A stretch of DNA of 64,000 nucleotides. Source: an uncultured Lachnospiraceae bacterium. GTDB taxonomy: Bacteria; Bacillota; Clostridia; Lachnospirales; Lachnospiraceae. Under the pieces are notes generated by a model. It did not search any database. It was not told where the DNA came from and was given only the letters and a program-made list of their open reading frames with translations. Positions 16,472 to 25,595 of this stretch are shown here, piece by piece. The translations under genes were made by a program, and so were the position numbers. Each line of letters begins with the position of its first letter. Position 1 is the first letter of the stretch. Where the stretch lies: assembly GCA_947589155.1 (NCBI GenBank), contig CANQBH010000003.1, positions 43,173 through 107,172 on the forward strand, given 5' to 3'.

Positions 16472-17242
16472 TTACATCTCGCTGGTCAGTATGCCAAGAT
16501 AATCGCCCATGCGCTTGCGCATCTTGACGATGGCTTTCGTATGCAGCTGCGATACGCGGCTTTCCGATACTTCCAGCACACGGCTGATCTCCTTTAAGGT
16601 CAGATCCTCATAATAGTACATCAGGATCACCTTTTTTTCTTTTTCCGTTAAAAGTTCGAGCGCTTCCGCGAGCATTTCTTTTAATTCCTGCTGGGAGACC
16701 ATGTCCTCCGGCTGTATGAAATGGGAATTGCTGTTTGCGTCCATCACGGGCTCCGCGCCCTGTTCCACATATTCATTCAGGGAAACGACGTTGGTGATCT
16801 TGAGCTGCGACTGCCAGTCCAGATACTCGTCGTCCGTCACGCCGAGTTCCCTCGCGATCTCCTCGTCCGTAGCGTTCTTTCCCGTGCGCATTTCGATCGA
16901 CTTGATCGCTTCGTCGATCTTTTTCTGTTTCTGCCGCACCGTCCGCGGGATCCAGTCCATCTTGCGGATCTGATCGAGGATTGAACCGCGGATCCGCAGG
17001 CTGGCGTAAGTCTCGAACTTTACGTCTTTATCGAGATTGAACTTGTCGATCGCGTCGATCAGCCCGAAAATGCCGTAACTGACCAGATCGTCAAATTCTA
17101 CGTTTTTTCCCAGATACATACTCAGGCGTCCCGCCACCACCTTGACCAGCGGCGCATACTCGATGATGAGCTGCTCCCGCAGTTCCGGCGCGGGCTTTTT
17201 TCTATATGATTCCCATAGTTTGTCTCTGTCTACCGTCTTCAT
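16472..17242 (-). CDS. fliA: RNA polymerase sigma factor for flagellar operon (sigma-28 / SigD / WhiG type)
   Basis: ELREQLIIEYAPLVKVVAGRLSMYLGKNVEFDDLVSYGIFGLIDAIDKF; region 4 ISRVLEVSESRVSQLHTKAI. Confidence 0.95.
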   Translation of the reverse strand: MKTVDRDKLWESYRKKPAPELREQLIIEYAPLVKVVAGRLSMYLGKNVEFDDLVSYGIFGLIDAIDKFNLDKDVKFETYASLRIRGSILDQIRKMDWIPRTVRQKQKKIDEAIKSIEMRTGKNATDEEIARELGVTDDEYLDWQSQLKITNVVSLNEYVEQGAEPVMDANSNSHFIQPEDMVSQQELKEMLAEALELLTEKEKKVILMYYYEDLTLKEISRVLEVSESRVSQLHTKAIVKMRKRMGDYLGILTSEM

Positions 17243-17273
17243 TCCCGTCCCCCGTTACGCTTTTTCCGGTCCG

Positions 17274-17564
17274 TTACTGCCGGGAAGCGTTGTCTTCTTC
17301 CGTCCGGATATCTTCCAGTTCGCTCTGTTCTTCCGCCTCGGCCGGTTCTTCTTCCGGCTCCTCCTCCATCACTTTGAACGATCTTTCGATCACGACGCGG
17401 AGCACGATCCCCAAGATGCCGAAGACGACAACGGAACCCAAAAGCCTCATCGTAAATACGGAAAACGGTACGCCCTGCACGATCGACGCCACGCAGGAAA
17501 TTCCTGCCGCGAGCAGCGTCACCATGATCGGGATCGGTTTTGCATTGATGCGCTTTGCTTTCAT
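17274..17564 (-). CDS. Small membrane protein, hypothetical
   Basis: 96 aa, two predicted TM segments, acidic C-terminus, tightly spaced in operon. Confidence 0.55.
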   Translation of the reverse strand: MKAKRINAKPIPIMVTLLAAGISCVASIVQGVPFSVFTMRLLGSVVVFGILGIVLRVVIERSFKVMEEEPEEEPAEAEEQSELEDIRTEEDNASRQ

Positions 17565-17573
17565 CCTTGTCTC

Positions 17574-18062
17574 CTAGATCGTCTTTTCCGGCTTGCCGAC
17601 GGCCTTGATAAGATAATCCCCCGTCTCGCTGTAAAGTTCCACGGTCCGTCCGAAATTTAAGCCCGTATCCTCCGCCACAAGGCGGATACCGAGCGCCTTG
17701 AGTTTTTCTCTGGAAGCGATGGCGTTCTTTTCGCCGATATTGATACTCTGCGCGCTGGAATTGCTCAACTCAAACATCTTCGCGCCGCCGGCGATCTTTG
17801 CGACGATACGGCTCTTGTTCGCGCCCTCTTTGATCATATCGTCGTATAATTTTTGTATGCCCGTATCCGCGAATTTCGCGATATTGGCATTGTTTCTGAT
17901 CTGTGTACTGTCAGGCAGCATAATATGCGCAAGACCGCTGATCTTCGTGACCGGATCGTACAACGCAATACCGATGCACGATCCCAGACCGATGGTCGTC
18001 AAGACGTCGGGCGCTCTGCACACTTTCAGATCTGCCATTCCGACCTTTATCAATTGTCCCAT
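17574..18062 (-). CDS. cheD: Chemoreceptor glutamine deamidase CheD
   Basis: TTIGLGSCIGIALYDPVTKISGLAHIMLPDS catalytic Cys/His. Confidence 0.95.
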   Translation of the reverse strand: MGQLIKVGMADLKVCRAPDVLTTIGLGSCIGIALYDPVTKISGLAHIMLPDSTQIRNNANIAKFADTGIQKLYDDMIKEGANKSRIVAKIAGGAKMFELSNSSAQSINIGEKNAIASREKLKALGIRLVAEDTGLNFGRTVELYSETGDYLIKAVGKPEKTI

Positions 18063-18073
18063 TATCTATCCCC

Positions 18074-18688
18074 TTAAACAGGCAACCCCAACGCCCGCAG
18101 GATCTTTTCGTAAGAATCCTCCTCCGGCATCAGGATAAAATATCCGTCTATTCCCAGTTCATCGCTGAACTCCGTCTTGATCAGCAGCGCATTATCCCCC
18201 ATCATGCCGAACTGGATCGCCGGCACGCTCAGGATCGCCGCCGCCATATCGATGGCAACAAACGGGACGGTCGGCGTGATGGTAAGGTTGGTCAGTCCGG
18301 ACAACGCGGACAGATAGGATCCCGCAATGATATTGCCGACCTCTTTGATCGCGGAAAGATCCATTTCGTCAAAATCTTCCATATAATCGTCCGCCCGCAT
18401 CATCAGGCGGTTGACAATATGGTGCGCGGACGGCATATCCATCAGAAACATCATGCTCCCGTTGATGTCCGTCTCGACCCCGAGCATGATCCCGACGATC
18501 ACGTCGTCCTCCGCGCCAATGGAAGTGCCGATCTTTTCCACCGGCAGAAACTGTACTTCAGGGACGTTCATATCGATCCGCAGGCCGAGCATATCCGCGA
18601 TCGCCGTCGTGGCGTTGCCCGCGCCGATATTGCCGATCTCCTTCAGCACATCCATATACATTTCATTGACTTGTTGTAAACTCAGCAT
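18074..18688 (-). CDS. cheC: CheY-P phosphatase CheC
   Basis: Two phosphatase motifs: DVLKEIGNIGAGNATTAI and LSAIKEVGNIIAGSYLSAL. Confidence 0.94.
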   Translation of the reverse strand: MLSLQQVNEMYMDVLKEIGNIGAGNATTAIADMLGLRIDMNVPEVQFLPVEKIGTSIGAEDDVIVGIMLGVETDINGSMMFLMDMPSAHHIVNRLMMRADDYMEDFDEMDLSAIKEVGNIIAGSYLSALSGLTNLTITPTVPFVAIDMAAAILSVPAIQFGMMGDNALLIKTEFSDELGIDGYFILMPEEDSYEKILRALGLPV

Positions 18689-18704
18689 TTACGCACTCCT
18701 CATT

Positions 18705-19175
18705 CTATGATACTTCCACCTCGTTCAAAACAGACGAGATCTCAAGAATGGAGATCAACTGTTCTCCGTTCTTTCCGATACCGCTGATATAGTTTCCCTT
18801 GTCGCTCTGCGATCCCTGCGCGTTCCTATCGATCTCGTCTTCGGTCAGCGCAATGACCTCGCGCACTTCGTCAACGACCACGCCGACCAAGCCCTGTTCT
18901 TCGGTCTTCAAGATGATGATACGGGACAGATCGGTAAACGTATCGTCCTCAAGCCCCATCTTGCGGCGCAGGCTCATCAGCGGCACGACCTCGCCGCGCA
19001 GGTTGATGATCCCGATATAGTGGAACGGCGCTTTCGGCACTCTGGTGATCTTGCACATGCGCACGATATTGTCGACAAAGGAGATGTCCAGCCCGTACTG
19101 TTCATTTCCAATGGATACAACGATATATTGAACCTTTTCCTGTTCAACGATTTCTACTCCATATTCATCCGTCAT
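18705..19175 (-). CDS. cheW: Chemotaxis coupling protein CheW
   Basis: YIVVSIGNEQYGLDISFVDNIVRM...IGIINLRGEVVPLMSLRRKMGL. Confidence 0.95.
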   Translation of the reverse strand: MTDEYGVEIVEQEKVQYIVVSIGNEQYGLDISFVDNIVRMCKITRVPKAPFHYIGIINLRGEVVPLMSLRRKMGLEDDTFTDLSRIIILKTEEQGLVGVVVDEVREVIALTEDEIDRNAQGSQSDKGNYISGIGKNGEQLISILEISSVLNEVEVS

Positions 19176-19192
19176 GCTTTTTTACCTCCCAA

Positions 19193-21289
19193 CTAAAAGA
19201 TCGCGTTTACGTCGATGATCAGCGCCACTTCGCCGTCGCCGAGGATGGTCGCGCCGCTGATGATCTTGTTATTGTCGATACACTTGCCCAGCGATTTGAT
19301 AACGATTTCCTGCTGTCCGATCAGATTATCCACAACAAGGCCCGCCAGATTGTCGCCCTTCTTGACAACGACGACGGTCAGGTTTTCGGATTCTTCTTCC
19401 TTCGGCGCGGAATCCAAGAGTTTGTCCAGACGGATCAGCGGAATGACCAGCCCTCTTAAATGGATGACTTCTTCCGCCTGCACATACTTGATGTCGCCGA
19501 CCGGAATATCTTCGATGTTCTGGATGGAGCCCAGAGCGATCGCGTATTTCTCATCCCTGACTTCGACCATCAGCGCCTGAATGATCGCAAGCGTCAGCGG
19601 CAACCGGACGGTAAAGGTCGTGCCGGAACCCAGCGTGCTCTTAACATCCACATCGCCGCCCAGCGCTTCAATGCCGGATTTGACGACGTCCAGACCGACG
19701 CCTCGGCCGGAGATGTCCGTGATCTGCTTCGCCATGGAAAATCCCGGGTTGAACAGGAAGTCGATGATCTCCTTCTGTGAAAGGTTGGCCGCCTGTTCCT
19801 CTGAGACCAGACCGCGTTCCACCGCTTTGGCGCGGACTTTGTCCGTATTGATACCGGCGCCGTCGTCGCCGACTTCGATGATGACGTTATTGCCTTCCTG
19901 GAAGGCTTTCAGGAAAATGCTTCCGGCTTCCGGCTTGCCAATGCGGACGCGTTCTTCCGGCGGCTCGATACCGTGATCGGCGGAATTACGCAGAAGATGC
20001 TGTAACGGATCGCCGATCTGATCGACCACGGTACGGTCCAGTTCCGTTTCTTCACCGGACATATATAATTCCATCGGTTTGTTTAATTTGCGGCTCAGAT
20101 CCCGAATCATACGCGGGAACTTGTTGACAACGCTCTCGATCGGCACCATGCGGACCTTCATGACCGACTCGTGGAGATTGGTCGTGATTCTCTCCAGATA
20201 TTCGATCTGGTCGTGGAAGGACTGGGAGGCGTAATCGCCGCTCTGCTCGGAGTCGCTGATGGATACGAGGCTGTTCTTCGCGATGATCAGCTCGCTGACC
20301 TGATTCATGAGCGCGTCCAGTTTTTCGATATCCACACGCACGGTCCGGCTCGTCACCGGCTTGTTTGCCGAGCCCTTGCCGCTTGCCGCGTTGCCGTTTG
20401 CGGACTTCTGCTGTGCTGCCGCGGCCGCAGGTTTTGCCGCCGGTTCCGGTACGGCCTTTTCCTGCGTCTGCGCCGGCGCTTCTTCTTTCTTTTCTTCTTT
20501 TTCGTCATAAGCGGACGCCTGCACCGCTTCCGCTTCCACCTTTTCGATCTCGGAGACCTCGCTGATACTTGCGACGATCGGATCGAGTTCGGACGCGGAG
20601 GATACGATCAGATGGAACGTAAGGTCGAACTTCTCGTCTTCAATGTCCTGCGAACTCGGGTTGTAAACGAGGATCTCGCCGAAATCCTCGATCGCCTTGA
20701 AGACAAGAAAGGCTCTGGCCGCCTTGAGCAGGCAGTCCTTTTGAATATGTACCGTCATGCCGTAAAGATGCAGTCCCGCATCTTCGGCTTCATGCAGACG
20801 CGCAATGGAAGGATCGTCCAGTTCCAGAGAAAGATAGGCTTTTTCGCCTTCCGTCGCAGGCGCCGCTTCTTCTGCGGGTTCTTGCGCCGCTTCCGTCGCT
20901 TCGCCGCCGCCCTCAAGATATTCGTTCAGCAGTTTGATCAGCGCTTCGTTGCCGTTGTCGCCTTCATTGGATGTGCTCTTGATGGTATCCAGATATTCTT
21001 CAATGGCGTCCAGACATTTGAAAAGAATATCGATCAGTTTGCTGTTGACTTTGACATTGTCGTTGCGGATCTCGGAGAACACATTTTCCATGTCATGGGT
21101 CAAATGCTGCATCTTTTTGAAGCCCATGGTACCGGCCATTCCTTTCAGCGAATGGGCCGCACGGAAAATCTCGTTGATGACGTCCTTATTCTCCGGCTCT
21201 TTCTCCAGGATCATAATGTTGTCGCTCAGACTTTGAATGTGCTCGCTCGTTTCATCAATGAAAATGTCCAGATATTGACTTACATCCAT
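19193..21289 (-). CDS. cheA: Chemotaxis histidine kinase CheA
   Basis: HPt AAHSLKGMAGTMGF; H-box LRNSADHGIEPPEERV; ISGRGVGLDVVK; CheW-like C-terminus. Confidence 0.98.
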   Translation of the reverse strand: MDVSQYLDIFIDETSEHIQSLSDNIMILEKEPENKDVINEIFRAAHSLKGMAGTMGFKKMQHLTHDMENVFSEIRNDNVKVNSKLIDILFKCLDAIEEYLDTIKSTSNEGDNGNEALIKLLNEYLEGGGEATEAAQEPAEEAAPATEGEKAYLSLELDDPSIARLHEAEDAGLHLYGMTVHIQKDCLLKAARAFLVFKAIEDFGEILVYNPSSQDIEDEKFDLTFHLIVSSASELDPIVASISEVSEIEKVEAEAVQASAYDEKEEKKEEAPAQTQEKAVPEPAAKPAAAAAQQKSANGNAASGKGSANKPVTSRTVRVDIEKLDALMNQVSELIIAKNSLVSISDSEQSGDYASQSFHDQIEYLERITTNLHESVMKVRMVPIESVVNKFPRMIRDLSRKLNKPMELYMSGEETELDRTVVDQIGDPLQHLLRNSADHGIEPPEERVRIGKPEAGSIFLKAFQEGNNVIIEVGDDGAGINTDKVRAKAVERGLVSEEQAANLSQKEIIDFLFNPGFSMAKQITDISGRGVGLDVVKSGIEALGGDVDVKSTLGSGTTFTVRLPLTLAIIQALMVEVRDEKYAIALGSIQNIEDIPVGDIKYVQAEEVIHLRGLVIPLIRLDKLLDSAPKEEESENLTVVVVKKGDNLAGLVVDNLIGQQEIVIKSLGKCIDNNKIISGATILGDGEVALIIDVNAIF

Positions 21290-21292
21290 CTC

Positions 21293-22633
21293 TTATCCTC
21301 CCAGTTTCTTCACGATTGCTTCTGCTACTTTGTTGATAGGAACCACTTCGTCGGAAAGGTGATTGTTGGCGATGGACTTCGGCATACCGTAGACCACGCA
21401 GGTCTCCTCACTCTCCGAGATGCAATAGATCCGCTTGTGCTTCTTCAGCGCCGCGATCCCCTTGGTCCCGTCGGAACCCATGCCGGTCAGGACCACGCAG
21501 ATGATCTCGTCATAACTGCTGTTTTGCAGCGAATCGTACATGACGTCCGCGCAGGGGCGTAAACTGTTGACCGGCGGATCGTCGCTGATGCGCACGAACG
21601 CTTGGTTTTTTTGATTTTCACAGATCTTCATATGCTTACCGCCGGGCGCGATATAGATCCATCCCGGCTGGAGGACGTCGCCTTCCGCCGCCTCCTTGAC
21701 GTGCACCTTGCTGCTCTGGTCGAGCCTTTCCGCCAGCGCTTCGGTAAAGCCCTCCGGCATATGCTGCACCAACACCATCGGTACGCTAAGATCCTCGGGC
21801 AGCATCGGCACCATCACATGCAAGGCCTGCGGGCCGCCCGTGGAACAGGCGAGCGCGATCAGTTTTTTGCCGCCGGCCGCCCTGCCCGCAGGCTTTTGCG
21901 CCTTCGGCGGCTCGATCGGTTTTGGCTCTACGGCTTTTGGTACTTCCGTCGGTTTTGGCTCTACGGCCTTTGGAACTTCCGCCGGTTTTGGTTCGGCGGC
22001 CTTTGGAACTTCCGCCGGTTTTGGCTCGGCGGCTTTTAGCGTCCTTCTTTGCGTCGGAACCTCTGCGGCTTTTTCCGGCGCATCCGCGCTCCTCGTCCTG
22101 CCGCCCTGCGACGGCCGCCTGGCGATATTGTCGAGGATCTCCAGCGTCCGGCTGGCGTTCGCCGCCACGCTCTCGGCAAAATCCAGCGGCGCTTCCTCCG
22201 CTCCCGCCGAAGGCGTGCGCCGACGGACCGGACGGCTCTCCGCGGCTGCCGCTTTGTGCATGATCTCAAGGAGCCGCTGCGCGAAATCGCCGTGATCCAT
22301 ATTGATCTGGCCTTTGCGGCAGATGAACTCGTAAACGCCGAGTTCCATGGCCCTGACCATGACATCGCGGTCTTCCTTCAAATCGGTGATGATCGCGATG
22401 ATCGGCACCCGATATCCCTGCGCGTTGAGTTTTTTCAACAGACGGATACCGTGCAGGCTCGGCATGGTCATGTCCATGACGATCAGATCGTAGTCGTTCG
22501 CCATTATTTTGTTGTAAGCATCATCTCCGCTGGCACTTACGTCCGCAACGTGAAAATCATGATCCGAATTGATTATACCACACATTTTCCTTCTCATGAG
22601 TGCAGAGTAATCAACCACAAGAATGTTTACCAT
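21293..22633 (-). CDS. cheB: Protein-glutamate methylesterase CheB with long Pro/Lys-rich repeat linker
   Basis: Receiver MVNILVVDYSALMRRKM...DLIVMDMTMP; methylesterase LACSTGGPQAL, LVQHMPEGFT, LTGMGSDGTKG. Confidence 0.96.
   Translation of the reverse strand: MVNILVVDYSALMRRKMCGIINSDHDFHVADVSASGDDAYNKIMANDYDLIVMDMTMPSLHGIRLLKKLNAQGYRVPIIAIITDLKEDRDVMVRAMELGVYEFICRKGQINMDHGDFAQRLLEIMHKAAAAESRPVRRRTPSAGAEEAPLDFAESVAANASRTLEILDNIARRPSQGGRTRSADAPEKAAEVPTQRRTLKAAEPKPAEVPKAAEPKPAEVPKAVEPKPTEVPKAVEPKPIEPPKAQKPAGRAAGGKKLIALACSTGGPQALHVMVPMLPEDLSVPMVLVQHMPEGFTEALAERLDQSSKVHVKEAAEGDVLQPGWIYIAPGGKHMKICENQKNQAFVRISDDPPVNSLRPCADVMYDSLQNSSYDEIICVVLTGMGSDGTKGIAALKKHKRIYCISESEETCVVYGMPKSIANNHLSDEVVPINKVAEAIVKKLGG
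21918..22037 (-). repeat. 33-bp in-frame tandem repeat in the cheB linker (about 3.6 copies)
   Basis: Repeated ggttttggctctacggcttttggtacttccgtc; protein (EVPKAxEPKPx)n. Confidence 0.9.
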
Positions 22634-23373
22634 TATATTCCCTGTTCCCTTTTCCTTAGTCTTCGCTCTTCCTCAAAAATGAAACTGATGACCTGCTCTT
22701 TGATCTGGTTGTTTTTGAAGAAGAATTTTACGCGATGCACATATTTCTCCCCGTCTTTCGCCTTTTCCGTCGACAGCACCTTTCCGACCACTTCGATCGC
22801 CTTCTGTTCCTTCTGACATTCCAGCTGGAACTGGATCAGAACGTAATCGATGCCTGAAAGGGAGTTGGAGGTGACGAACCTCGTGCCGCCGCCGCTGAGA
22901 TCGAGCATCGTACCCATCCCGCGGACCTTCATATCCTCCAGCGCCGTCATGTAGCGTTTGACCTCTTCGATCGTCTCCTGCGTGGCCGCCCCTTCCGAAA
23001 GCCCCATGAACATCAGCGGGATCATACATTCCAGACGGAAATATTCCCTGCGCTGGTAGCGTTGGAGGGGATCGCGGATCTCGACGCGCAGCAGATAGAA
23101 CTGCTCCCTGCGGATATGGTCAATCACCGTGCCTTCGCCTTTATACATCCCCGACGGCGTCGTGAAGATGAACTCATAGCGGATGTGCTTTCTGAGCAGC
23201 TGCAGTTTTCCGGCGATCGTCGGCATGTTGACCTCGATGATCCCGTCTTCCGGCACGTCGAAGACCGTGGAATAATAAACGCTCTGATCCACGTCCGGCG
23301 AGGACTCCCGCTCCGCGAGCTGTACGATCCTGATATCTACTTTACTTCCCGGTAATAAATCGCTTAGTTGCAT
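22633..23373 (-). CDS. YcgR/YpfA-like PilZ c-di-GMP flagellar brake protein
   Basis: N-terminal YcgR-like domain; PilZ motifs YQRREYFRL and MLDLSGGG. Confidence 0.88.
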   Translation of the reverse strand: MQLSDLLPGSKVDIRIVQLAERESSPDVDQSVYYSTVFDVPEDGIIEVNMPTIAGKLQLLRKHIRYEFIFTTPSGMYKGEGTVIDHIRREQFYLLRVEIRDPLQRYQRREYFRLECMIPLMFMGLSEGAATQETIEEVKRYMTALEDMKVRGMGTMLDLSGGGTRFVTSNSLSGIDYVLIQFQLECQKEQKAIEVVGKVLSTEKAKDGEKYVHRVKFFFKNNQIKEQVISFIFEEERRLRKREQGI

Positions 23374-23385
23374 AAAAACTCCCGA

Positions 23386-24255
23386 TCATTTATGAATAAA
23401 CTGGTTGAACATCTGCGTGATCCCCCAGCGGTAACGGTTGCCGTCGTCGCCGGTCAGCAGGTTCTGCGCGATGATCTCAAACGCCTTGGTCGCGCGCGCG
23501 CCCGGCGCGCTCTGCGATACGATCTTCTGGTTGCGGACCGCCTTCTCCAGAACCGGATCCGACGGGATCATCCCGAGATAATGCAGCGTCCCGTTTAAGA
23601 ATTTGTCCACGACGGAGACCATTTTGTCATATACGGCCATCCCTTCGGCTTCCGAGGTGACTTTATTCGCCACCAGATGGATGTTCGTGCCGTTGCGGAT
23701 AAACTTCGGGCTCTTGTAGAGCGCTTTGAGCAGCGAATAGGAATCGGTCAGGGAACTTGGTTCCGGCGTCGTGACGACGATCACCTCCGGACTGGCGAGC
23801 ACAAATTCCAGCACCGCGTCCGATACGCCTGCGCCGGTGTCGATGATCAGCACGTCGCAAAGGTCGTTGAGCAGCGACAGGCTGTGCACCAGATAGGTAA
23901 TCTGTTCCGCGGACAGATTGTTCAGGCCCACGATCCCCGATCCGCCGGAGATAAACCCGATGTCCATCGGCCCCTTGGTGATGATCTCGCGGATGCTCTT
24001 GCCGCCGAAGATCAGATCGCTCAGATTATATTCCGGCACGGTCCCAAACATCACTTCGACATTGGCCAGACCGAAATCGGCGTCTAAGATAATGACGCGC
24101 TGCCCCATCTTGCGGAACCAGAGCGCAAGGTTGACGGCCATATTGGATTTGCCGACGCCGCCTTTGCCGCTGGTAATGGTGATCACCCGGGCGTTTCCTA
24201 TATTATGCTGATTTTTCTGTTTAATGACGTTTCTTAATTGTTCGGCCTGATCCAT
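23386..24255 (-). CDS. flhG: FlhG (YlxH/MinD-like) flagellar number regulator ATPase
   Basis: VITITSGKGGVGKSNMAVNLAL deviant Walker A; MinD-like. Confidence 0.93.
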   Translation of the reverse strand: MDQAEQLRNVIKQKNQHNIGNARVITITSGKGGVGKSNMAVNLALWFRKMGQRVIILDADFGLANVEVMFGTVPEYNLSDLIFGGKSIREIITKGPMDIGFISGGSGIVGLNNLSAEQITYLVHSLSLLNDLCDVLIIDTGAGVSDAVLEFVLASPEVIVVTTPEPSSLTDSYSLLKALYKSPKFIRNGTNIHLVANKVTSEAEGMAVYDKMVSVVDKFLNGTLHYLGMIPSDPVLEKAVRNQKIVSQSAPGARATKAFEIIAQNLLTGDDGNRYRWGITQMFNQFIHK

Positions 24256-25595
24256 TATCTGCCTCCCAATAACTGTTTGACGAGTTTCTGCGTATCGACT
24301 TCCTCGATGTCGTCCGGAACGTTCTGCCCCGTCGTGACATAGGAAAGCGCCGCCTGCGTGTGCATACGGATATTGTAAATGTTGCCGTAAGCGCTCGTCT
24401 CATCGAGTTTGGTGAAGATCAGGGAAAACTGGCAGAACTCGCGGTAGATATCCGTGATCTCCACCAGATCCTTGTACTTCGTCGTCGCGCTCAGCACCAG
24501 AAAGATCTCTCTTTCGTATTCCGCCGGAAGGCTGGAGAGGAGCCGTTTCATGTCCTCCCGCTGTTCGCTGTTCTTATGGGAAAATCCGGCGGTATCGACT
24601 AAAATTAAATCGAAATGTAATAATTTCTCCACTTCTTTTCCGATATCCTCCGGCGTATAGACGATCGAAAGCGGCGTGCCGAGGATATTGGCATAGGTGC
24701 GGAGCTGTTCCGCCGCCGCGATCCGGTAGGTGTCCGCCGTCAGAAGCGCCACCTTCTTATCCTGTTCCACTTTGTATTTGGACGCGAGTTTGGCGATCGT
24801 CGTCGTCTTGCCGACGCCGGTCGGCCCGATGAAAAAGACGACCTTCGGTTTCTTCTGCGTCAGCGTGATCAGACGCGGCGTGCCGAGTTTTAAGATCATC
24901 TTCTGATAGGCGTTTGAGATCAAAAACTGCAGGCCGTCCGTGCTGTGGCTCACGCGGTCCATATCGTCCATCAGCTGGTTGATGTAAGTCTCGTTCACTT
25001 CGCTCTCGAGCAGCACCTTATACATCATGCGGAAAAAAGCCTGATGGTCGGACGAAACGCCGTCGAAGCGGACAGATCTTTCATTTTCGTCTTCTTCACG
25101 CGCATCGTCTGCGTAAACGCTGCTTTCTTTTGCATAAACGCTGTCTTTTTTTGCCGGAGCGTGGTCTTCTTTTGCATAAACGCGGTCTTCTTTTGCAGGA
25201 ACGCCATCATCTTTTGCAGGAGCGCTCTCCACGCGGGCCGCCGTCTCCTCCAGCGGGCGGAAATCGTTCCGCGCGATCACCTGATTGACCGCCGCAAACG
25301 CATCTTTTAGCGTTTCTTCCTCGGCAAGCGGCGGGATCGTGATCGGTTCGTCCGCGACCATGTCTACCCGCCGCTTGTTGGCGTCGCTCTCCTTTGGCGG
25401 CATCGCAAAGCGGCGCGGCAGCACATCGTCTTCGATCGCCGCCGTAACCTCGAACGTGCTCTTTTTGAAAACGCCAAAGAGACCGCTGCCGCGAATCTCC
25501 TTGATGTTCATAATGACAACGGATTCTCCCATCTCGCTCTTTGCCTGCGCGATGGCTTCTTCTTTTGTTTTGCCCTGAAACTTTTTAATGGTCAT
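24255..25595 (-). CDS. flhF: Flagellar biosynthesis GTPase FlhF (SRP-like)
   Basis: VVFFIGPTGVGKTTTIAKLASKY; LLTADTYRIAAAEQLRTYANI; KLDETSAYGNIYN. Confidence 0.96.
   Translation of the reverse strand: MTIKKFQGKTKEEAIAQAKSEMGESVVIMNIKEIRGSGLFGVFKKSTFEVTAAIEDDVLPRRFAMPPKESDANKRRVDMVADEPITIPPLAEEETLKDAFAAVNQVIARNDFRPLEETAARVESAPAKDDGVPAKEDRVYAKEDHAPAKKDSVYAKESSVYADDAREEDENERSVRFDGVSSDHQAFFRMMYKVLLESEVNETYINQLMDDMDRVSHSTDGLQFLISNAYQKMILKLGTPRLITLTQKKPKVVFFIGPTGVGKTTTIAKLASKYKVEQDKKVALLTADTYRIAAAEQLRTYANILGTPLSIVYTPEDIGKEVEKLLHFDLILVDTAGFSHKNSEQREDMKRLLSSLPAEYEREIFLVLSATTKYKDLVEITDIYREFCQFSLIFTKLDETSAYGNIYNIRMHTQAALSYVTTGQNVPDDIEEVDTQKLVKQLLGGR
25110..25230 (-). repeat. Degenerate 24-bp in-frame tandem repeat in flhF (about 5 copies)
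   Basis: Repeats of tgcataaacgcggtcttcttttgc type; protein (x-A-K-E/D-D-x-V/A-x)n. Confidence 0.85.

Noticed and set aside
25025-25210. Antisense ORF MMAFLQKKTAFMQKKTTLRQKKTAFMQKKAAF with octapeptide repeats
   Set aside because: Alternative-frame reading of the flhF 24-bp repeat; no RBS or promoter context.
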